From NCBI GenBank assembly GCA_963849305.1, contig CAWKGV010000013.1:1-64000 (forward strand): a stretch of 64,000 nt of DNA, in the 5' to 3' direction. Position 1 is the stretch's first letter. Every line of letters begins with the position of its first letter. A model generated the notes under the pieces. It was not told where the DNA came from. It saw nothing but the letters and a program-made list of their open reading frames with translations, and ran no database searches. Source of the stretch: CAWKGV01 sp963849305 (lineage in GTDB: Bacteria > Pseudomonadota > Alphaproteobacteria > Acetobacterales > Acetobacteraceae). The translations under genes and the position numbers were made by a program. Below, in pieces: positions 9,196-17,085 of the stretch.

Positions 9196-9221
9196 GGCGG
9201 ACCCGACGTTCAGTGCGGTGA
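9084..9221 (+). pseudogene. 5' fragment of the sulfite oxidase-like gene
   Basis: 45 codons. The first ~37 are almost identical to the start of the intact gene at 15944: MPQPSPGLIVHTAHPLNAEP, then HFVTPVDRFY. After 9195 the homology stops and an out-of-frame tail ends at 9221. None of the catalytic region is present. It retains its own ribosome site (aaaaggaggg). This is the truncated product of the duplication that brackets 9.2-15.3 kb. Confidence 0.85.
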
Positions 9222-9544
9222 AGCTGAATAAGCTAATGTGGCGTGCCGATTTCTCAGCTTTCTTCAGGATATCGTCTCCCAATGACGTGAGCAAAGTATC
9301 AGGCTCTCCCCCAAGGGACCGGCTCCTCTATCATTGCTGCCCGTGAAGCGCGAGCTGATCGAAGTGGGCGCAATCTCGGAAGGCGTTGAAATTTTTTCAC
9401 GGTAAAGAACAGAAGCGAATCGTTGCTCTTCGGGCGCCAGACATGACCTTCTTTCATAAGTCCGAGCTTGATTTGGTGCGTGCGCTAATCAACGAAATTT
9501 GGGCCAAGACTGCTGCCCAGATCAGGATGAGTCGCACGGTATAG
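9200..9544 (+). pseudogene. Panacea/SocA-like antitoxin (DUF4065) relic
   Basis: Short matching stretches appear in successive frames: TFSAVKLNKLMWRADFSAF (9206 onward), KYQALPQG, APLSLLPVKRELIEVGAISEG, then KEQKRIVALRAPDM and SELDLVRALINEIWAKTAAQ, ending at TAG 9542-9544. Order and spacing match the DUF4065/Panacea domain, which occurs in SocA-type antitoxins and phage GepA-like proteins. At least two single-base shifts and a lost start make it non-functional. It begins within a few bases of the breakpoint of the duplicated sulfite oxidase fragment. Confidence 0.65.
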
Positions 9545-9642
9545 CTTGGAAGACGACCAAGCATGGGCCTTGTGACGCCGAGATCTGACCGCGTGGCTCG
9601 CGGCCGAACCAAAAAGCAGCCTTCTATTCGTGAAGCAGCGTT

Positions 9643-9977
9643 TTGCCAGTTTGAAGGCACCGCTCCGGCCGGTCCGGGCACCGGTTGATCCAACGGATGC
9701 GAGTGAGGAGCGTGAAGCTTCGGCCCGGTGAAGAATTGCTCTGTACGATAGTCGTAAAACCATCGCTCACCGGGCTCGAAGCTCGTGACTATCGGTGATC
9801 CGTAGCAGCGTTATGTTTCGATGCATGCTGATTGGATGAACTATCACAGCAGCCGATGTGCCCGCATTCGGCGCATCTGCGGAGATGCAACCACCATCCG
9901 CCCAGAGTCAAACATTCGACACAACCTGTTCCGCTTGGCTCGACTGCTGGGTTGATACCATCCCTCTCGGACTTCAT
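9643..9977 (-). CDS. UBP-type zinc finger protein, one frameshift
   Basis: Reverse-strand reading from 9977 gives the bacterial ZnF-UBP pattern: CVECL..G..W.HLR.CAECGHIGCCDSS.N.HA.KH. After TDH the frame breaks at about 9790-9797, where one C seems missing. It resumes as SFEPGERWFYDYRTEQFF, ending with the family's usual tail DQPVPGPAGAVPSNWQ near 9643. The exact C-terminus is uncertain. It lies 45 bp downstream of a flavin disulfide reductase on the same strand; small UBP proteins paired with flavoproteins are seen in other proteobacteria. Cysteines and histidines for zinc are present up to the break. Confidence 0.68.
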
Positions 9978-10022
9978 AGACCCCTCTCTGACTTCCTCTT
10001 GCTTCAGCTCAGGGCTGCCCGA

Positions 10023-11399
10023 TCATTGCAACGGCTTGAGCTTATCCATCATAGTCGGAATAAACTCCGAAACTGTGGGATGAATGTGCATCGCCCGTTG
10101 TATCACTGTGTAGGGCGCCTTGGCGTACATGATATCGAGTATGCAATGGATGACCTCGTCACCTTCGAGTCCCAGGAAGGAGGCGCCCAGTATTTGTTTG
10201 TTATCTCGATCGATAAGGATTTTCATAAAACCCTCGGTCTCGCCCCTCTCATACGCGCGCATGACGTCCTTCATTGCCATGGTCGAGATCAGCGCAGACT
10301 TGCCCGTCTTGCGGACTTCCGCTTCCGTCATCCCGGCGCGGCCAAGTGGCGGATCGGTGTAGAGCGCGTAGGCCGTGATGCGGTCGCTCACTCGCCTCTG
10401 ATCGTCGTCGAGGAGATTCGCCGCCACGATCTCAAAATCATTCCACGATGTGTGCGTGAACGCGCCTCGACCATTGCAGTCGCCCATCGCCCAGATACCG
10501 GAAATGTTGGTACGCAACTGGTCGTCCACCTGAATATACCCTCGCGCGTCTGTGCCGATACCCGCCTTGTCGAGGCCGAGGTCGTCGGTGTTTGGTCGCC
10601 GACCAGTCGCAACCAGCAGATGTGTTCCAGCAATCTCTGAGATCCTCCCGCTCGACTGGACTTTCGCCACGATCGAGTTGCCCTGCTTCTCCACACCGAT
10701 GATCTCGCTGTTGAGGCGCACGTCAATGCCTTCCTCCTTGAGGAAGCCGGCAACAGCTTGTGAGATGTCGTCGTCCTCCCGCGAGATCAAGCGCGGTCCG
10801 AATTCGATCACGGTTACCTTGCTTCCGAAACGACGATAGACCTGAGCAAATTCAAGGCCGACGTAACTACCGCCCAGGATCACGAGATGTGAGGGGAGGA
10901 AATCGATGTCCATCATCGAGCTGTTGGTCAGGTATGGAACTTGGTCGAGGCCGGGTATCGGCGGAATCGCGGCTCGGGCGCCTACATTGATGAAGATCTG
11001 ATCGGCCACGAGCTCAGAACCGTTCACTGCTACTTTCTTTTCTGCAACAAAGCGGCCATGGCCTTCGTAAACCGTGCATCCTTGTAAGGTCTTCAGTGAT
11101 TGCTCAACTCCATTGCGGAACACAGCCACAACAGCGTCCTTTCGCGCCTTGACCGCCCTCATGTCGACATTGACGGCCCCCTCAATCTTGACGCCGTAAT
11201 CGGCAGCGCGCCGTGATACGCGTGCAACGTAGGCGCTCGCGACTAGCGTCTTGGTGGGAGTACAGCCTGTGTTCACGCATGTACCGCCGAACAGCTTACG
11301 TTCGACGATTGCGACCTTCTGGCCTGCAGCCACCAATCGCCGCGCCAAGGCCGGCCCGGACTGTCCGGTGCCAATGATGATCGCGTCGTAGTTCGGCAT
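10023..11399 (-). CDS. Mercuric reductase-like pyridine nucleotide-disulfide oxidoreductase
   Basis: 458 residues, full length. N-terminal FAD-binding motif (IIIGTGQSGPALARRL), redox-active disulfide GGTCVNTGCTPTKT near residues 38-51, NAD(P)-binding ILGGSYVGLEFAQ near 175, FAD-binding ATGRRPNTDDLGL and GIWAMGDCNG, and a C-terminal dimerisation domain with HIHPTVSE. No N-terminal heavy-metal domain and no C-terminal vicinal Cys pair as in true MerA, so mercury reduction is unlikely. The broader group (RclA-like, annotated FAD-containing oxidoreductase) handles oxidants or quinones. A sigma70-like promoter lies about 220 bp upstream. Confidence 0.87.
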   Translation of the reverse strand: MPNYDAIIIGTGQSGPALARRLVAAGQKVAIVERKLFGGTCVNTGCTPTKTLVASAYVARVSRRAADYGVKIEGAVNVDMRAVKARKDAVVAVFRNGVEQSLKTLQGCTVYEGHGRFVAEKKVAVNGSELVADQIFINVGARAAIPPIPGLDQVPYLTNSSMMDIDFLPSHLVILGGSYVGLEFAQVYRRFGSKVTVIEFGPRLISREDDDISQAVAGFLKEEGIDVRLNSEIIGVEKQGNSIVAKVQSSGRISEIAGTHLLVATGRRPNTDDLGLDKAGIGTDARGYIQVDDQLRTNISGIWAMGDCNGRGAFTHTSWNDFEIVAANLLDDDQRRVSDRITAYALYTDPPLGRAGMTEAEVRKTGKSALISTMAMKDVMRAYERGETEGFMKILIDRDNKQILGASFLGLEGDEVIHCILDIMYAKAPYTVIQRAMHIHPTVSEFIPTMMDKLKPLQ

Positions 11400-11628
11400 G
11401 ACGGACCTCCGATTTCCTTTCGTTCAACCCAATATATCGCCCGGTGTAAAATTGCGCGGTTCCGACTGAAACGTTTGAAATCCCGGGTGCACAACCATCG
11501 CGCATGGTCCGCGTCTGGCAGAGCAGAACCCTGCATGCGACCTCCACAAAAGCGCTCGCTGTCCTCTTCAAGGAACCCTAACGCATTTTGGAGGTTGAAA
11601 GCAACTCTTGCTGGCCCCTGAAGAACCA

Positions 11629-11656
11629 ACTATAGTTACAGTACCGAGGGTGTCAA
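11629..11656 (-). promoter_or_regulatory. Sigma70-like promoter for the flavoprotein gene
   Basis: On the minus strand TTGACA (11656-11651) is followed after 16 bp by TATAGT (11634-11629). The -10 sits inside the small palindrome AACTATAGTT. It predicts a leader of about 220 bases before the ATG at 11399. Nothing else was recognised in 11400-11658. Confidence 0.5.
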
Positions 11657-11658
11657 GC

Positions 11659-12195
11659 GGCCGTACCGCCGCAGCCGTGTTTAGGTGCGGTCCGGTGAGC
11701 GCCCCCATATCCGAATTGGGAGGTCGTCCATGAGCCAAGTACAAGTCGAGCAGAAAAGCTATCAGATGCCGCCGCAGGAAGACTTTACCGTGGCATACTT
11801 TCTCACCGTCGCCGACATCGAACGATCGGCCCGATTTTACGAGACGGTCTTCGGAGGTCGCGTTCTGAGCAGAGGCGACAGCCGCGGCGGGCCGGGGTAC
11901 ATCCAGATCGCGAACACGTGGCTCATTGTCAACGTCGGGGGCGGTCCGACACCCGACAAACCATCGGTAACGGTCAGCGTCCCCGCCGATCCCAATTCAG
12001 TCAGCCGCTTCATGATATCCGAGTTGCGGATATTCATGCGTGCTATGAACTATGGCGGAGTCGAGGCGCCGAGTTTATCACAGAGCCAAAGGACAAGTAC
12101 GAAGAGACACGCTGCTACATTCGCGATCCCGATGGCTATCTTATAGAGGTTGGGCAAAGCAAGCCGGGCATCGCTATGATCCCCCTGCGATGGCC
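11659..12195 (+). repeat. Tandem duplicated VOC gene unit, copy 1
   Basis: A 537-bp unit starting ggccgtaccgccgc, with leader, ribosome site and VOC gene. It is repeated head-to-tail from 12196 to about 12665. The leaders 'ggtgcgg.ccggtgag' and 'atatccgaat.gggaggtc' match closely. Confidence 0.75.
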
Positions 12196-12220
12196 GGCCG
12201 TACCGCCGCGGCCGTCCTAG
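11730..12220 (+). CDS. VOC/glyoxalase-family protein, copy 1 (one frameshift)
   Basis: Starts MSQVQVEQKSYQMP with ribosome site gggaggtcgtcc. The VOC pattern is clear: FTVAYFLTVADIERSARFYE, VFGGRV, GYIQIANTWLIVN. At about 12013 the DNA reads atgatatccg where the sister copy reads atgaatatccg, so one A is lost. The protein resumes in another frame as IRVADIHACYELWRSRGAEF, ending with CYIRDPDGYLIEVGQS. Repaired, it would be about 160 residues. VOC proteins bind a divalent metal and act as dioxygenases, isomerases or resistance proteins; the substrate here is unknown. Confidence 0.72.
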
Positions 12221-12264
12221 GTGCGGCCCGGTGAGTGCCCCATATCCGAATCGGGAGGTCATCT

Positions 12265-12674
12265 ATGAGCCAAGTACAAGCCGAGCAGAAAAGCTATCAG
12301 ATGCCGCCGCAGGATGGCTTTACCGTGGCATACTTTCTCACGGTCGCCGACATCGAACGATCGGCTCGCTTTCCGCGGCGGGCCAGGGTACATCCAGATC
12401 GCGAACACGTGGCTCATCGTCAACGTCGGGGGCGGTCCGACACCCGACAAACCATCGGTAACGCTCAGCGTCCCCGGGACCCAATTCAGTCAGCAGCTTT
12501 ATGAATATCCGCGTTGCGGATATTCAAGCGTGCTATGAATTATGGCGAAATCGAGGAGCCGAGTTTATCACAGAGCCAAAGGACAAGGATGAAGAGACAT
12601 GCTGCTACATTCGCGATCCTGATGGTTATCTTATAGAAGTTGGACAAAGCAAGCTGGGCATCGCTTACGGATAA
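12265..12674 (+). pseudogene. VOC/glyoxalase-family protein, copy 2 (decayed)
   Basis: Same start and leader as copy 1. It lacks 44 bases after SARF, removing the YETVFGGRVLSRGD region that includes a metal-site residue. A second two-base loss occurs near 12477. The 3' part still reads IRVADIQACYELWRN-like and CYIRDPDGYLIEVGQS. It keeps the atgaatatccg spelling lost in copy 1, so the copies decayed independently after duplication. Confidence 0.72.
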
Positions 12675-12779
12675 ACGGCGCGACACATGGGCATGTTCGG
12701 TTAACGACGGATATGGCGCCTGGTCCTCCCGGGCCAGAAAGGCTCATGCACCACATCAAACAAGCGTTGTTCAGATCGA

Positions 12780-14726
12780 TCATAGGAAATCCCGAGCGAT
12801 AGTGCGGTCCCAGTCGCGACGACATATTTCGTTCGCGCCCTCCCAGGCGCGCAAACTTCCCTGCAGCAGGAAGGCATTGCCCGTGGATGACAGCCGCATT
12901 TGCGTCTCCACTCGGATTTGCCATGCGTCACGAGACATTGTCTGCTTGCGTCGCAGCTCGGCCACGGCGCTGAGTGGATCATCATCCTCTATGTGATACT
13001 GCGATTTACCCTCGGTGCCCAATTCCAGACCGATGCGGTCGATACGTTCTATCCGCACGCCATCGCGACGGAAGACGGTTGGCTTCTCGGGTGGCGCCGA
13101 CTCCGGTTCGGGAAAGGGTGAGAGCTCCGCGTCGATGGCCCGGGGTGGGCGCTGTGGCAGATCGAGGGTGCCAGCAAAAATCAGCAGTGCTGCCTTCTCC
13201 GGACTCGGCCAAATCATCGGCCAGTAAGTTGTGGACACAGCCAGCCTCACCTTGTGGCCGGCTGGAAATGCCGAGCCTGCATCATTGAGCTGGACGCGAA
13301 CTCGGTAGCGCTCACCTATCGCCAGCAGCGCGGGCTGTTCGTGGCCCTCGCGATGAGTGAGGTTCAGTACGCCATAGCTGACCCGCAGCAATTCACCGGA
13401 CGGGTGCACATCGCATAACCGAACTACAAGATTCGCAATCGGCCGGTCGGACGCGACATCGAGCGTGACGATCGCCGCGCCGAGGATCTCGATCGGTTCA
13501 TCGAGTGGCGTCGTATCGAAAACCAAGGAGCGCATGTCATCTTCTTGCTGGTCGCCTGCCTGATCGCGCCCACGACCGAATGGAACCCAGTCGCCCCCGC
13601 ACTTACCAACCGTCTGCGCCGAGCACACTGGGCGAGCCGTCAAAGGCGCCGCGGCGTCTCGCAGCCCCTCATCGGTCAAGAACAGCCGCCGCGGCTTTGT
13701 TCCTGGCGGTGGCCACGAAGGTTCTGCAATCCACCGGCCGGGCAAGGTGTCATGGTGCGACGCAGGTTTCACGCTTTCCGTCATCCACGCGCGCAGCATC
13801 GGTTCATCCATCACGCTGTTATCGACGCCCTTCAGCCAGTAATCCCACCAACGCAGGATTTCTTGCAGGAACCCAATCTGGGGGCCGGGAAGGGCAAAAT
13901 GCGGATAGGCATGTGCCCACGGGCCGATAAGACCCTTGCGAGGTACCCTTAGTCCCTCAAGCAGACGCGGAATTGCATTCTTATAGCCATCGGTCCAACC
14001 ACCGACGGCGTATACTGGGCATTGGATCGCTTCGTAATTCTCGCATACCGATCCATGCTTCCAATATGCATCGCGTCGTTGATGCTGCAGCCAAAGCTCG
14101 AAAAACAGAGGTATGTTCTGCAGGCGCTCCAACCACATCGCTCGCCAACTGGCGCCGACAAGCAGCGGATCGGGCGGAAGGCACATTAAGCTGAAAAAGA
14201 AAAAGGCCCATTCAAGTCCCGCGGTAGTAAGAAGCGTGCCGCCCATGTAATGCGCGTCGTCGGCATACCGATCGTCCGTTGAACAAATGGTTACGATTGC
14301 CTTGAGTGCCGGAGGACGGCGCGCCGCAATTTGAAGTCCATTGAACCCACCCCAGGAAATTCCCATCATCCCAACCGAGCCATTGCACCAGGGCTCAGCT
14401 GCTAGCCAAGCGATGACCTCTACGCCATCGTCTTGTTCCTGCTTGGCGTACTCGTCGAACAGCAAACCCGTCGATTCGCCGCTCCCTCGAAGGTCGACGC
14501 GAACGCCGGCGTAGCCGTGCCCGGCCAGATACGGATAAGTCAGCGCGTCCCGCTCGTACGTGCCGTCGCGCTTGCGATATGGGAGATACTCCAGGATCGC
14601 AGGAACCGGGTTCTGTTCAGCATCGTCCGGCAACCAGATGCGAGCCGCCAGCATCGTACCGTCTTTCAACGGTATCAACGTGTGCTCGATAACACGCACA
14701 GAGTTTGGAAAAGTCGAAACAATCAT
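12780..14726 (-). CDS. CocE/NonD family serine hydrolase (X-Pro dipeptidyl-peptidase S15 type)
   Basis: 648 residues, near full family length. N-terminal alpha/beta hydrolase with LEYLPYRKRDGT, the nucleophile elbow GISWGG (Ser near residue 123), GGWTDGYKN (Asp) and GPWAHAYPH (His). This is followed by the C-terminal jelly-roll domain (DTTPLDEPIEILG, AGHKVRLAVSTTYWP). No signal peptide. Family members cleave acyl esters or peptides; cocaine esterase is one member, but the natural substrate here is unknown. It is the longest intact gene in the 9.2-15.3 kb insert. Confidence 0.87.
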   Translation of the reverse strand: MIVSTFPNSVRVIEHTLIPLKDGTMLAARIWLPDDAEQNPVPAILEYLPYRKRDGTYERDALTYPYLAGHGYAGVRVDLRGSGESTGLLFDEYAKQEQDDGVEVIAWLAAEPWCNGSVGMMGISWGGFNGLQIAARRPPALKAIVTICSTDDRYADDAHYMGGTLLTTAGLEWAFFFFSLMCLPPDPLLVGASWRAMWLERLQNIPLFFELWLQHQRRDAYWKHGSVCENYEAIQCPVYAVGGWTDGYKNAIPRLLEGLRVPRKGLIGPWAHAYPHFALPGPQIGFLQEILRWWDYWLKGVDNSVMDEPMLRAWMTESVKPASHHDTLPGRWIAEPSWPPPGTKPRRLFLTDEGLRDAAAPLTARPVCSAQTVGKCGGDWVPFGRGRDQAGDQQEDDMRSLVFDTTPLDEPIEILGAAIVTLDVASDRPIANLVVRLCDVHPSGELLRVSYGVLNLTHREGHEQPALLAIGERYRVRVQLNDAGSAFPAGHKVRLAVSTTYWPMIWPSPEKAALLIFAGTLDLPQRPPRAIDAELSPFPEPESAPPEKPTVFRRDGVRIERIDRIGLELGTEGKSQYHIEDDDPLSAVAELRRKQTMSRDAWQIRVETQMRLSSTGNAFLLQGSLRAWEGANEICRRDWDRTIARDFL

Positions 14727-14883
14727 GGCGGACCACTCACGATGGCGGCGGTTTGGCGGCGTGCTGCGGCATCGGAAGAAGATGACCGGTGAGGACGCGG
14801 TGTCACGCGACGTGCTTATTCATCAGATCCAGGATCAGGGCATCGAGGCTACAGGGCCCGGCGCCGGGCCGAGACGACTATAA

Positions 14884-15271
14884 TCAACATAAGGTATAAA
14901 GTGTCTCCGGTAAATAGAGCCAATCGTGGATGCGATCCGCTTCATCGATCGGCTTGTAGAATTCAATTCGCTGCCGCCCGGATGTGGCGATGGCGACGAG
15001 GATGGTGACAAGCAGGCCAAGCGCGGGGAGTGGCGCCAAGAGCCCGATAAGGACGCCGCCGGCGGCGGTGAACTCGACCATCGGCACCCACCATGATTGA
15101 AGCCCACTGCTGGAACGCCGAGCGCCTTGAGTTCATCAACGACTGTACGGTGCGCTCTGCGTTGAACAGCTTGTGATATCCCGATAGCATAAAAAATGCC
15201 CCAACCGCGATCCGGTTCAGGGTGATCGCGAGGTCGGTCCACCCGAGACCAACGAACAGTAAATCCATCAT
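14884..15271 (-). pseudogene. DoxX family membrane protein, frameshifted
   Basis: Three consecutive reading frames are needed: MMDLLFVGLGWTDLAITLNR then VGAFFMLSGYHKLFN; TVVDELKALGVPAVGFN; and MVEFTAAGGVLIGLLAPLPA followed by a second membrane segment and the tail RIHDWLYLPETLY. The order matches DoxX/SURF4-like four-helix membrane proteins. At least two single-base shifts interrupt it, so no complete product is made as sequenced. It lies upstream of the CocE gene on the same strand. Nothing recognised in the 157 bp between them. Confidence 0.68.
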
Positions 15272-15340
15272 TGTCCACCCCGGACCGCGTCCTTCCACAC
15301 GACCGTGCGCACGGCCCTCCCTTCCATTCGATTTCGCGCG

Positions 15341-15891
15341 GCGCCGTCGATCATTGCGTGGAAGGGATCTGCTCGGGCGAGTCCAATGCGTTCGCGGACT
15401 CCCAGGCGTTGCGCGGGCTCACCTTGCTGTCGTTCGGGCTGCCGCGCGTGAAGTCCGACCCCTCGGATCTGCAAGCCCGCCTCGATTGTCAGATGGGCGC
15501 GTGGTTGTCGATGGGGCCGCTCGCGAGCGGCGTTCCGATGGGCGCCAGCCACGGGATCGAGTACGTGCTTGGGGCCGTGTTCGATATCCCGCACGGACAC
15601 ACCTCGTGCGTCATGCTGCCGGCGGTGATGCGCTGGAACCGGGAAGCGAACGCCAAGCGTCAGGCGCTGGTGGCCGCCGCGATGGGCCATGCGGACGAGG
15701 ACGCCGCCGACGTGCTGGACGCTTTCATCGCCAGGCTCGGGATGCCGCGCCGCCTCAGCGCGGTCAATGTCGGGGCCGAAAGCTTCGAGCGCATCGCCGA
15801 GCAGGCGATGGGCACGCCGTGGGTGCCTCGCAACCCGAGGCCGATCGAAGGTCCGCGGCAGGTGCGGGAGATCCTTGATTTGGCGGCGTAG
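15341..15891 (+). pseudogene. 3' fragment of the iron alcohol dehydrogenase
   Basis: Reads AVDHCVEGICSGESNAFADS onward to the normal C-terminus DLAA, in frame with the 3' part of the gene at 7858. It lacks the first ~208 codons, including the whole nucleotide-binding domain. Only a handful of residues differ from the complete gene (Ser/Ala, Glu/Gly, Arg/Gly, Val/Leu). Homology to the full copy begins abruptly at 15341. It forms the left part of repeat copy B. Confidence 0.85.
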
Positions 15892-16055
15892 CGGCAGAAC
15901 CCGTCGGTGGCCGGCGCGTTGGCCCTGCGAGCAGGAGGCGAACATGCCGCAGCCAAGCCCCGGACTGATCGTCCACACGGCGCACCCGCTGAACGCCGAG
16001 CCACCGCTCGGTTCGCTGATCGAGCATTTCGTCACACCGGTGGATCGCTTTTACA
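15341..16055 (+). repeat. 716-bp direct repeat, copy B
   Basis: Counterpart of 8480-9195 (715 bp here). It holds the alcohol dehydrogenase 3' end, the ribosome site and the first 112 bp of the intact sulfite oxidase gene. Copy A has the complete upstream gene and copy B the complete downstream gene. Confidence 0.85.
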
Positions 16056-17026
16056 TCCGCACGCATGGTTCCCTTCCTCGCCTCGATGCCGAGCGGCATC
16101 GGTTGCGGGTGGATGGTCGCGTGACTAACCCGATCGAGATGACGGTGCGCGACCTGCGCGAGCGGTTCCCCCGGCGGAGCGTGACCGCAACTCTGCAATG
16201 CGCCGGGAATCGCCGCGAGGAGCTGGATGAGGTGAGGCCGGTGACCGGCACCAAATGGGAGCCGGGCGCGATCGGCACCGCTGAGTGGGCCGGCGCGGCA
16301 TTGGGCGACGTTCTCAGCGCGGCCGGCTGCCCGGAGGGCGGGGATTTGCATGTGGCATTCGCCTCGGTGGACGAGGTCGCGGAGGAAGGGCAGCGGTTCA
16401 CTTATGGCGCGTCGATCCCGCTCGCCAAGGCGCTCGGGGCGGAGGTGTTGCTGGCCTACGAGATGAATGGGGCACCGCTCGCGCCCGAGCACGGATTCCC
16501 GCTGCGCGTCGTGGTGCCCGGTTATGTCGGCGTCCGCAGCGTCAAATGGGTCGTTGCCGTCCGCGTGCAGGACAAGCCCTCGGAGAATTATTTCCAACGC
16601 AAAGACTACAAGCTGTTCCCGCCGGGGGTGACCCAGCAGACGATGGACCCCGACGCCGGGATGACGCTTTACGATTTCCCGTTGAACGCGGCGATCTGCG
16701 AGCCGGCGGACGACGCGCGATTGCCCTCCGGGCCGGTCGCGGTGCGTGGATATGCGCTGGCCGCGGGTCGGGCGATCGAGCGGGTGGAGCTGACGGCCGA
16801 CGGCGGGCGGAGTTGGGTCGAAGCCGAGTTGGAGCGCCAACAGGGCAATCCGTGGGCCTGGACGTTGTGGCATGGCCGGCTGGATCTGCCGCCCGGCGAG
16901 CACGAGATCGCGGTGCGGGCCTGGGACGCGGCTGCCCAGACCCAGCCCGAGCATCCGGCCGAGGTGTGGAACTTCAAGGGCTACGTGAACAGCGCGTGGC
17001 ACCGGGTGCGGGTTCGAATCGGCTGA
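15944..17026 (+). CDS. Sulfite oxidase-like molybdopterin-dependent oxidoreductase
   Basis: 360 residues; ribosome site gcaggaggcgaac before the ATG. The molybdopterin domain carries the Mo-ligand cysteine in TLQCAGNRR (Cys86). Further family motifs are GTAEWAGAALGDVL, HGFPLRVVVPGYVGVRSVKW (the sulfite oxidase GYxGxRSVKW signature) and YFQRKDYKLFPP. A C-terminal Mo-co dimerisation domain begins near 255 (VELTADGGRSWVEAEL). No signal peptide or heme domain is visible, so it appears cytoplasmic, with the electron acceptor unknown. Its 5' end is duplicated at 9084. Confidence 0.9.
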   Translation: MPQPSPGLIVHTAHPLNAEPPLGSLIEHFVTPVDRFYIRTHGSLPRLDAERHRLRVDGRVTNPIEMTVRDLRERFPRRSVTATLQCAGNRREELDEVRPVTGTKWEPGAIGTAEWAGAALGDVLSAAGCPEGGDLHVAFASVDEVAEEGQRFTYGASIPLAKALGAEVLLAYEMNGAPLAPEHGFPLRVVVPGYVGVRSVKWVVAVRVQDKPSENYFQRKDYKLFPPGVTQQTMDPDAGMTLYDFPLNAAICEPADDARLPSGPVAVRGYALAAGRAIERVELTADGGRSWVEAELERQQGNPWAWTLWHGRLDLPPGEHEIAVRAWDAAAQTQPEHPAEVWNFKGYVNSAWHRVRVRIG

Positions 17027-17033
17027 CGCGCTC

Positions 17034-17060
17034 GACCCCCTCTCGCAAGGGGAGGGGGAG
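17034..17060. repeat. GC-rich palindrome CCCCCTCTCGCAAGGGGAGG
   Basis: Same repeat type as 4506-4540. It lies between the convergent ends of the sulfite oxidase and amidase genes and may act as a bidirectional terminator, though no clear T-run follows. Confidence 0.5.
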
Positions 17061-17085
17061 AAGCAAGCCCTTTTTGGAGCCCCCG

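Noticed and set aside
10023..11399. True mercuric reductase
   Set aside because: No N-terminal metal-binding domain, no C-terminal vicinal cysteines, and no mer genes nearby.
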